Shown: positions 1-4,874 of the stretch, in pieces
Numbering within the stretch: position 1 is the stretch's first letter
Layout: the number at the start of each line of letters is the position of its first letter
DNA from: Candidatus Omnitrophota bacterium
Lineage (GTDB): Bacteria; Omnitrophota; Omnitrophia; Omnitrophales; Danuiimicrobiaceae
Direction of reading: 5' to 3'
DNA: 7,207 nucleotides
Assembly: GCA_016206945.1 (NCBI GenBank)
Contig: JACQQP010000132.1
Coordinates: 1-7,207, forward strand
Notes under the pieces: generated by a model
The model's input: the letters and a program-made list of their open reading frames with translations, nothing else
Databases searched by the model: none
Told to the model about the DNA's origin: nothing
Translations under genes and position numbers: made by a program

Positions 1-365
1 AGTGGTAAGTGAGACAATATTTCATTGTTCAAATGCACCAGTCGTATTCGGTTTTTACAAAGCCAGAATACGATTTGAGGAACGAGAAGAATGAGTTGGA
101 TTGCCGAAACAAAACTGTAATTGACAAGTCGAATCCATGTCGGAAAACTTTCTCTTTTGGTAAATCTGTGCGGAAATCGCCAGTCAGGAAGTTCGTTCAC
201 CTTCCAGCTGCCCTTCTCAATTTCCTGAATGAAGGGGCCGCTTCCGTAAGCCACAATCTCGAGTTCGAAGTTGTTTCGGTCAATCAAAGGCAAAAGGCTT
301 GCCAAATATTTGGCAGAACCCCCAAAGCCACTTCCTGACTCAGCAATCAAAATCCGATCCGTCAT
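1..365 (-). CDS. GT4-like glycosyltransferase, N-terminal part (runs off the left edge)
   Basis: I reverse-complemented this stretch by hand. ATG at 365-363 opens a frame that stays open to base 1 (121 complete codons). The protein begins MTDRILIAESGSGFGGSAKY, the short beta strand plus glycine-rich loop typical of the first Rossmann domain of GT-B glycosyltransferases of family GT4. A second strand (about residues 40-45, LEIVAYGSG) and a 'GP-FIQEIEKG' segment follow. A hydrophobic stretch lies near residues 85-103, and 'RIRLVHLNNE' near 108-117 matches the 'D-VHLNN' region of such enzymes. GT4 enzymes transfer a sugar from a nucleotide donor, usually at the cytoplasmic membrane face. The start overlaps the SGNH gene's stop by one base (TAATG), with GGTGG as a weak ribosome site five bases upstream. 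The donor-binding C-terminal domain lies outside the window, so sugar specificity cannot be judged. Confidence 0.8.
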   Translation of the reverse strand, partial: MTDRILIAESGSGFGGSAKYLASLLPLIDRNNFELEIVAYGSGPFIQEIEKGSWKVNELPDWRFPHRFTKRESFPTWIRLVNYSFVSAIQLILLVPQIVFWLCKNRIRLVHLNNEILSHLP

Positions 366-1705
366 TAAATCCACCGCTCTTTCTTGAGATAGGCATCAAT
401 GAGCTCCGCAGCAAGCCGATGGCCCTTCGCATTCCAATGTCCATCATGCAAGTGGCAAAAAATCCTCTTTCCGGTTGAGCGCTCAAAAAATCGATCCGAA
501 AGGTTCAAATACGGAATTCCGAGTTCCCGGCAAATGATTTCAACCTCGGTCGGTCTTTCTGGTTTTTCTCCAACCCCGGGCGAAAACTCGTACACCAAAA
601 AGCGAGCGCCAATGGATTCCGAAACCTGATGCATCGCATTAAGAATTCGTGACGTAATTCGATTCTCATAGATCCTTAAAGACTCGGCCTTTGTGCTGGT
701 TGTTTCCATTTCTTTTAAACCAACCCATGTAAAAAAATCTCGTGCGCGGTCGCTATGATCGATGCGAAACTTAAACCATTGATACATCAGCAAATGCCCG
801 AGATCTTTCTTGACACTTCGAAAAAGGGCGGCGCCTTCTTGCGCTTCCTCTTCCCCTTCTGCTTGTTCGCCCTGGTAATGCGTTGCCGCTTCGGGAAGAA
901 CGGTAACCCAGCCGTCTTCCGTATTGAATTTTGGAACGGGAACTCCCTTGATTTCTAATTCATCGTTTTTATTGATCACAAAATAAGGTTTTCCGTATCC
1001 CCTTCGACCTTGATGGATCGTAACATTGTCAGTCGGATCGTTATAGACCGCGCCGAAGATGACGATGTCTGGCTGATACCTGTAGCCTTCATGCTTTAAA
1101 TAAAGGAAACTTTGATCGGTTCCATAAGCCTGAACTCCTGCATTAATCACTTCATACCGGCCGTCCTTGGCAAGAAGGTTCTCCAGTTGAACGTCGATTA
1201 AATCCCCTCGCTCCACTTCCAAACCGACCGTAACCGAATCTCCTAGGAGTAAAATCCGAGACACGCCTTCCTTCTTCTCGTAGTTGTACTCTTCGTCTCT
1301 TAAACCTTTCGAATTCGTTTTGACAGAAATCCGAAATCGATCGTGCTTGTTGGTATAGTGAGTCTCAACATTAGAGCCATGTTTCCATCCGAGGAGAGGA
1401 TCGTAGATCCACAACCCAGCCCCATTCCGCTGGCTTGGATACCGGTAGTCCAAATAGATGTTTTGCGCCTGAAGCCCCACTTCCGCGACAAAGAAGAAAA
1501 GGAAGAGGCTCGCGATCACCATTCTGAAATGAAGCGGCATCGCAAGCGCCCCGCAAAGCAACAAAGTATAGAGGGAAACCTTTGCCAGCCACAATCGGAC
1601 CGAAGGCTCGAGGTCAGCAAAGTAACCTCTGCTCATAAAAAAGATGATCCATATTAAGATCAAAAAACCACATAGAAAACTGATGACCCTTAATCTTGTA
1701 TTCAT
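365..1705 (-). CDS. Membrane-anchored SGNH/GDSL-type hydrolase or acyltransferase
   Basis: The 446-residue protein has three predicted membrane helices (about residues 7-25, 38-56 and 60-79). With arginines before the first helix, this puts the rest in the periplasm. The soluble part carries SGNH blocks: ILLLGDSVTVG with the nucleophile Ser157, INAG at 187-190 (block II Gly190), YND at 221-223 (block III Asn222) and DGHWNAKGH with Asp421 and His423. SGNH enzymes cleave or transfer ester-linked acyl groups, and in glycan clusters they often act on O-acetyl or similar groups. Residues 279-292 form an acidic Glu/Ala/Gly-rich low-complexity loop. The start overlaps the upstream glycosyltransferase stop by four bases (ATGA), a strong sign of coupled translation; an AGGAGG lies about 19 bases upstream, farther than usual. 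Family membership is fairly secure. The substrate, and whether the enzyme is an esterase or a transferase, is inference. Confidence 0.85.
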   Translation of the reverse strand: MNTRLRVISFLCGFLILIWIIFFMSRGYFADLEPSVRLWLAKVSLYTLLLCGALAMPLHFRMVIASLFLFFFVAEVGLQAQNIYLDYRYPSQRNGAGLWIYDPLLGWKHGSNVETHYTNKHDRFRISVKTNSKGLRDEEYNYEKKEGVSRILLLGDSVTVGLEVERGDLIDVQLENLLAKDGRYEVINAGVQAYGTDQSFLYLKHEGYRYQPDIVIFGAVYNDPTDNVTIHQGRRGYGKPYFVINKNDELEIKGVPVPKFNTEDGWVTVLPEAATHYQGEQAEGEEEAQEGAALFRSVKKDLGHLLMYQWFKFRIDHSDRARDFFTWVGLKEMETTSTKAESLRIYENRITSRILNAMHQVSESIGARFLVYEFSPGVGEKPERPTEVEIICRELGIPYLNLSDRFFERSTGKRIFCHLHDGHWNAKGHRLAAELIDAYLKKERWI

Positions 1706-2703
1706 CCTTTTGCCGCTTCAATAGCCTCCTTTTGCAATTGATCTGCCTTAAGTTGTGGTTTCTGGCCTTTCACGAAAGGCATATTCCCAAGACCCACCAG
1801 ACGGCGCATCCGATTAATGAGTTTGCTATGGAAATAGGTACTGCGAACCTTTCCGCAGTGTTCTTGAACCCAAAATTGTCTGCGTGCCGTTGACTCGGGA
1901 ACCAAATTCCATTTCGAGCGAAAGAGATCGTGCGACTGAGCAGCTTTATCCACACCCCATCGATAAAGCAAATATTCACGATCAGCTCCTCTGAGCTCCC
2001 AAATGCGCCCGTAATCATAAGCGACGACGGATTTCGGCTCGAGAAGAATCCTAAAACCTGCCTTTTGAACTCGGAAGGTGTAATCCAAATGCTCGCAGAT
2101 ATTGAGATCGTCCAGCGGCCCAACCGCCTCGAGAAGCTTTTTCGAAAACATCACCGTATGCCACTCAAAAAAATCGCTATGCTTTCGCCTCTGGTCTGGA
2201 TAGTCTTCGAGACGAACGCCAGAATAAGTCGCGATGCTGTCGATATACCATCGATCGCCGCGCTTCTCACGAACGAGTTTTCCTTCCGCAATATGAATCT
2301 TGCGGTCAGGATCAGAAAGTTTCGTCGTCAGGTAGATCGGATGGACGCAATCCACTTTCTCTTCTTCCGCGCAAGCAACGAGATGCTCAAGCCAGCCTTC
2401 AAGAACCTCGACATCGTTATCCACATAAACGGCGTACTTCGTATCGATTAATGGAATCGATTCATTTACGAGTTCGTGCGGATATTTCCAGCGATTCGAG
2501 TAAACGATTTTACAAGTCGGGCGTTTGGCCGCGATCGCTTCAAGCTCGCGCCGCCTTTCTGGCGGTGCATTTCCTTCCATCACCAGCATTTTAAAGATCG
2601 GAGACGTGACGTCATAAATTCGTTCGACGATGTCCGCAAATATATTGAAACTCTCCCGCGGAACGATGACTACGGTTACAATTGGTTCACTTTGTGTTGC
2701 CAT
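1702..2703 (-). CDS. GT-A fold glycosyltransferase, GT2-like, atypical N-terminus
   Basis: This 333-residue protein has a GT-A layout: a first strand 'IVTVVIVPRESF' (8-19), a probable metal/nucleotide-binding DND at 95-97 within 'YAVYVDNDVEV', 'EWHTVMFSKKLLEAVGPLDD' around 180-199, and EHLDYTFRVQKAG (204-216) at the place of the usual ED motif. The common GT2 opening (TYNR or SYNR) is replaced by VPRESF, a variant I associate from memory with a GT2 subgroup. No membrane helices are evident, so the enzyme is probably cytoplasmic or peripheral. The likely role is transfer of one sugar during repeat-unit assembly; donor and acceptor are unknown. The start at 2703 lies 17 bases inside the preceding GT2 gene and is supported by a strong AGGAGG 12 bases upstream. 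The C-terminal 35 or so residues are basic, then Lys/Gln/Ala-rich, and look non-conserved. Confidence 0.82.
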   Translation of the reverse strand: MATQSEPIVTVVIVPRESFNIFADIVERIYDVTSPIFKMLVMEGNAPPERRRELEAIAAKRPTCKIVYSNRWKYPHELVNESIPLIDTKYAVYVDNDVEVLEGWLEHLVACAEEEKVDCVHPIYLTTKLSDPDRKIHIAEGKLVREKRGDRWYIDSIATYSGVRLEDYPDQRRKHSDFFEWHTVMFSKKLLEAVGPLDDLNICEHLDYTFRVQKAGFRILLEPKSVVAYDYGRIWELRGADREYLLYRWGVDKAAQSHDLFRSKWNLVPESTARRQFWVQEHCGKVRSTYFHSKLINRMRRLVGLGNMPFVKGQKPQLKADQLQKEAIEAAKG

Positions 2704-3661
2704 ATTCTTTTATTTCCTCCTTAAATGCACAAAGGCCTTTCCCTAGACCAAAAGGAAGCCAATGCAGAAATCGCTCAAAAAATCTCCCTCCATAATGCAG
2801 AACCCAAAGTTGACTAACGAATTTTTCAGTTTCATGAACTCCAGGTTCAAAATGGGCACGCATCAGGCGCCTTAAAGCTCTCGTCAAATCTCGCCAAAGC
2901 CAAATGGGTGCCGCAGTAAAAATAAATTTCCATTTCCATTGAATCTCATGACCGAGAGTTCTCCCAACCTCCCAAAACCACTGGCGCATGAAGTCTTTGG
3001 AAAGTCTCTGTTTTTCAACCTTATGATGAACAATGGCCTTGGGTTCATAGAATATTGCGATTCCGGCTTTCTGGAGACGCTGAAAAATTTCCCGATCCTC
3101 GCCGCCGATAAGTCGATCCCCCTTGCGGCCTAATGCCTCGCGAAAAATTCCGTGCTGTTCAAAAATGGCGCGATGAAACGACATGTTGGCTCCAATCATA
3201 TGGCGATTTTGCTGATCCCATTTTTTCCGCTGAGGGCCTAAATCTTGAACAATCAGGGGACCCATAATTTCCTCCGCAAGCCACTCGGGCCGCTCGCAGT
3301 TCCAAAGCCGTTTAATCTGGCCGCCTACGGCAAGGGCCCGCGTTTCCTTAAAACACTGATAAATGGAACTCACCCAATTGGAATCAGCAATCACATCGTC
3401 ATCCGTAAAGGCAATGATTTGCCCTTTTGCCTCCTTAATCCCTGTGTTTCGTGCATAAGAAAGCCCCTGTCTTGATTCGAACGCATATTTCACCTTACCA
3501 TTAAAACTTTCAGCCACATCCCTTGTCCCATCTTTGGAATTGTTATCCACAACAATAATTTCGTAAGAACATATAGCCCTCTGATTGACAAGACTTTCGA
3601 TTGTATCCCGCAAACTTTCCGCGCGATTGTAACTACACACGATCACACTAACGTCGACCAT
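2687..3661 (-). CDS. Glycosyltransferase family 2 (GT2), intact
   Basis: A 324-residue protein starting MVDVSVIVCSYNRAESL, a canonical GT2 opening. Further marks are 'VVDNNSKDGT' (38-46), 'GLSYARNTGI' (66-75), the DDD metal/nucleotide site at 87-89 (FTDDDV), 'GANMSFHRAIF' (157-167), and 'GGEDREIFQRLQKAG' at 186-200 carrying the ED motif and catalytic-base region. The tail (about 240-324) is rich in aromatic and basic residues and may contact the membrane. It should transfer a sugar from a nucleotide donor in glycan assembly; specificity cannot be read. The frame is open upstream to 3760, but that extension lies over the HEPN gene and carries no GT2 sequence. The start at 3661 has AAGGA seven bases upstream and begins exactly at the conserved GT2 strand. 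The first 23 codons are nearly identical to those of the broken gene at 4806-4874, with only Asp19/Glu19 differing. Confidence 0.93.
   Translation of the reverse strand: MVDVSVIVCSYNRAESLRDTIESLVNQRAICSYEIIVVDNNSKDGTRDVAESFNGKVKYAFESRQGLSYARNTGIKEAKGQIIAFTDDDVIADSNWVSSIYQCFKETRALAVGGQIKRLWNCERPEWLAEEIMGPLIVQDLGPQRKKWDQQNRHMIGANMSFHRAIFEQHGIFREALGRKGDRLIGGEDREIFQRLQKAGIAIFYEPKAIVHHKVEKQRLSKDFMRQWFWEVGRTLGHEIQWKWKFIFTAAPIWLWRDLTRALRRLMRAHFEPGVHETEKFVSQLWVLHYGGRFFERFLHWLPFGLGKGLCAFKEEIKEYGNTK
3593..3661 (-). repeat. 69-bp direct repeat, copy at the intact GT2 start
   Basis: Codons 1-23 of the intact GT2 gene. Aligned without gaps to 4806-4874 it differs at 7 of 69 positions; six changes are silent and one gives Asp/Glu. 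The longest identical run is 25 bases (3639-3663), reaching two bases upstream of the ATG. Similarity ends at the start codon on one side and at codon 23 on the other. Confidence 0.85.
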
Positions 3662-3668
3662 AAGTGAT

Positions 3669-3673
3669 TCCTT
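3669..3673 (-). promoter_or_regulatory. Ribosome binding site fixing the GT2 start
   Basis: On the minus strand AAGGA lies seven bases before ATG 3661, in and just beyond the 19-base gap after the HEPN stop. It decides between the 324-residue start and a 33-residue-longer in-frame extension that has no comparable site and overlaps the HEPN gene. Confidence 0.6.
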
Positions 3674-3680
3674 TGTCCGA

Positions 3681-4151
3681 TCAAAAATTAAATTCCCACT
3701 GTGGGCTTCTTGATTTAAGTTCCTTAAGAATCTTTTCAACAAATTCTTCCGCAGTTTCAAGCGCCTTTAACGCATCATTCCGAGAAAGAAGGCCCCCAAA
3801 TTCATAGGTCAATTCGTTCCGCTTTTTTCGCATCTTTTCAAACCGTCCGATCAGATTTACAAAATTTTCTCCTAAAATAGCGCCCGAGACCTGAATGACT
3901 GTCTTGTGTTGCGCAACACCTTTGGGTCTGACGCCGTAAAGAAATAAAACGGCCCTCGCTGTCCGGAGCATCCCAAGATAGGCAAACAAATAAGTGGCTT
4001 CCTCGGCAATATCAAGATTCGCCTTGGCCGTTTTCAAATCCCGAACCGCCTGATGCAGAAGCTTTTCTATCTGCTTGAGAGAAACCTTCTCACGCTGAAT
4101 GAGTTTTTCTTCAAGCCATCGTTTTAATAATTCGTCTAAATCTTTTTTCAT
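3681..4151 (-). CDS. HEPN-domain protein, partner of the adjacent nucleotidyltransferase
   Basis: A 156-residue, nearly all-helical protein with a HEPN signature. 'LLHQAVRDLKTAKANL' (31-46) is the first core helix, 'AYLGMLRTARAVLFLYGVRPKG' spans about 57-78, 'HKTVI' is at 82-86, and 'MRKKRNELTYEFGG' at 107-120 is the conserved motif region before the last helix (about 125-145). Classical HEPN ribonucleases have R-x4-6-H here. This protein has Arg111-Asn-Glu-Leu-Thr-Tyr116, so Tyr stands where the catalytic His is expected, and Phe118 where the AMPylated Tyr of R-x4-H-x-Y toxins would be. HEPN proteins encoded next to MNT nucleotidyltransferases commonly form toxin-antitoxin pairs, in which HEPN is an RNase and MNT modifies it. 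Whether this variant is an active RNase is open. The start lies 41 bases inside the nucleotidyltransferase gene, implying translational coupling. No membrane segments are seen, so it should be cytosolic. Confidence 0.83.
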   Translation of the reverse strand: MKKDLDELLKRWLEEKLIQREKVSLKQIEKLLHQAVRDLKTAKANLDIAEEATYLFAYLGMLRTARAVLFLYGVRPKGVAQHKTVIQVSGAILGENFVNLIGRFEKMRKKRNELTYEFGGLLSRNDALKALETAEEFVEKILKELKSRSPQWEFNF

Positions 4152-4719
4152 CTCCGATGAGAAATATCCTCTTTTGTTTGATCACTTCACTTAAATAATT
4201 TGCCGGGTCCTTAACCTTTCGTGCAAAATCGCCGGGCTCGAAAACAGTGCAATTAATCTCTCGCTGAAAACTTTTTTCCACATTGGCAAGTTTGCGTTCT
4301 AAAAGCGCTTCCACCGATTTCTTCAAGCTGCCGACCACCAAGAGGTCAATATCTGACTCGCCTCTCTCCTCGCCTTTAGCAAAGGAGCCATAGATCACAG
4401 CAACTTCGATTCCGCCAAGCTCCGCAAACATATCTTTTAAACGGCCAAAAATGCCGACGGTTTTCTCAATAATACTCTTAAGTTCCTGGAAAAGGGGATG
4501 CCCTTCATTTAACTTGAAATACCGCAGGTTTGCTTCCCTGCGCGCCGTCACAACCCCTTCTTCGACAAGCTTTAAAAGTTCCCTGCGGACATTGCCAGCG
4601 GGAAATCCGAGCTTCCTCGCCAAATCACGAAGGTAAAACTCCTTTCGCGGATTGGCAAAAAGAAAACCGAGAATTTCCCTTCGTGTTTTTGAGTGTGTGA
4701 TAAATAATGCGTTCGTCAT
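4111..4719 (-). CDS. Winged-helix plus MNT-type nucleotidyltransferase
   Basis: From ATG 4719 the protein has 202 residues. Residues about 10-70 form a winged helix-turn-helix: 'TRREILGFLF' , 'FYLRDLARKLGFPAGNVRRE' as the HTH, then 'LVEEGVVTARREANLRYFKL' as the wing. Residues about 90-190 form a minimal nucleotidyltransferase domain with 'VAVIYGSFAKGEERGESDID' : Gly111-Ser112, and metal-binding Asp123 and Asp125. Glu154 in 'REINCTVFE' is a candidate third carboxylate. MNT proteins paired with HEPN act as antitoxins in known systems, some by AMPylating the HEPN partner. The fused DNA-binding domain suggests that the protein also controls its own operon. Start choice: AAGGA lies seven bases before ATG 4719, whereas a longer TTG-initiated frame (from 4806) would run through the promoter and palindrome. 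The gene is followed, with overlap, by the HEPN gene. No role in sugar synthesis is apparent; this is not a sugar-1-phosphate nucleotidylyltransferase. Confidence 0.85.
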   Translation of the reverse strand: MTNALFITHSKTRREILGFLFANPRKEFYLRDLARKLGFPAGNVRRELLKLVEEGVVTARREANLRYFKLNEGHPLFQELKSIIEKTVGIFGRLKDMFAELGGIEVAVIYGSFAKGEERGESDIDLLVVGSLKKSVEALLERKLANVEKSFQREINCTVFEPGDFARKVKDPANYLSEVIKQKRIFLIGDEKRFRRIIKTMA

Positions 4720-4726
4720 ATAAGTA

Positions 4727-4731
4727 TCCTT
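4727..4731 (-). promoter_or_regulatory. Ribosome binding site of the wHTH-nucleotidyltransferase gene
   Basis: AAGGA on the minus strand, seven bases before ATG 4719. Its first base is the last base of the adjacent palindrome, so a structure or protein on the palindrome could affect ribosome access. Confidence 0.6.
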
Positions 4732-4754
4732 TTTGAGTACAATTGTACTCAAAA
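4731..4754. promoter_or_regulatory. Perfect 24-bp palindrome, candidate operator
   Basis: The half-site TTTTGAGTACAA is followed at once by its exact reverse complement, giving 24 bases of unbroken dyad symmetry. It covers the -10 element of the promoter below and reaches the ribosome site of the wHTH-nucleotidyltransferase gene. A perfect operator of this size fits binding by a dimeric winged-helix protein, most simply the product of the gene it precedes (autorepression). In RNA read through from upstream, the same bases could form a 10-bp stem with an AATT loop. The symmetry is seen directly; the regulator is inference. Confidence 0.7.
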
Positions 4755-4769
4755 TAGACTCTTTGTCAC
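4742..4769 (-). promoter_or_regulatory. Sigma70-like promoter for the nucleotidyltransferase-HEPN pair
   Basis: On the minus strand, GTGACA (4769-4764, five of six matches to TTGACA) is separated by 16 bases from TACAAT (4747-4742, five of six matches to TATAAT). Initiation about seven bases downstream would give a leader of roughly 15 bases ending at ATG 4719, with a good ribosome site. The -10 is inside the palindrome, so a bound repressor would block polymerase. This would let the pair be transcribed independently of the glycan operon. Predicted by eye only. Confidence 0.55.
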
Positions 4770-4874
4770 TTTTATTATTTCTGTCTCCTGAGCCGCCTGC
4801 ATGCAACTTTCGATCGTCTCTCGCAAACTCTCCGCTCGGTTGTAACTACAAACGATCACACTAACGTCGACCAT
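4749..4874 (-). pseudogene. Truncated GT2 gene start (23 GT2 codons, 41-codon frame)
   Basis: ATG at 4874 opens a frame that begins MVDVSVIVCSYNRAESLRET, the opening of a GT2 enzyme. It matches the intact GT2 protein at 3661 in 22 of its first 23 residues. After codon 23 (ending at 4806) the similarity stops abruptly. Eighteen unrelated residues follow, then TGA at 4751-4749 inside the operator palindrome. The frame lacks all nucleotide-binding and catalytic parts, so it cannot be a working transferase. Its ribosome site (AAGGG, eight bases upstream) and its 14-base overlap with the preceding gene's stop are intact, which implies this was the original next gene of the operon before the nucleotidyltransferase-HEPN pair came to lie here. 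A 41-residue peptide may still be made. Confidence 0.75.
4806..4874 (-). repeat. 69-bp direct repeat, copy in the truncated GT2 gene
   Basis: Same orientation as the copy at 3593-3661. The two copies bracket the nucleotidyltransferase-HEPN pair and its promoter. About 10% divergence, mostly at third codon positions, means the copies are related paralogous gene starts, not a fresh target-site duplication. Confidence 0.85.

Noticed and set aside
1930..2451. A 173-codon plus-strand open frame, with other plus-strand frames such as 9-338, 1343-1657, 5005-5400 and 5488-5874
   Set aside because: They lie opposite well-supported minus-strand genes, their translations show no recognisable domain, and no ribosome site or operon context supports them.
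3662..3760. A 33-residue N-terminal extension of the intact GT2 protein
   Set aside because: It overlaps the HEPN gene in another frame, has no GT2-like sequence, and the start at 3661 has a good ribosome site right before the conserved first strand.
4111..4719. A sugar-1-phosphate nucleotidylyltransferase belonging to the glycan pathway
   Set aside because: The GS...SDID motif is that of MNT/pol-beta-type nucleotidyltransferases. The G-x-G-T-R-x-x-P-x-T-x-x-x-P-K signature of sugar nucleotidylyltransferases is absent.
4731..4754. Palindrome as an intrinsic terminator
   Set aside because: The stem is AT-rich and is not followed by a T run on the transcribed strand; AAGGATAC follows. Its position over a -10 fits an operator better.
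4720..4806. A longer nucleotidyltransferase starting at TTG 4806
   Set aside because: The extra 29 residues would be encoded by the promoter and palindrome and have no domain character. ATG 4719 has an ideally spaced AAGGA and starts just before the winged helix.
3593..4874. The cassette as a transposon or integron unit
   Set aside because: No transposase, integrase, terminal inverted repeats or attC-like site was seen. The flanking repeats are diverged coding sequence and not a short exact target duplication.
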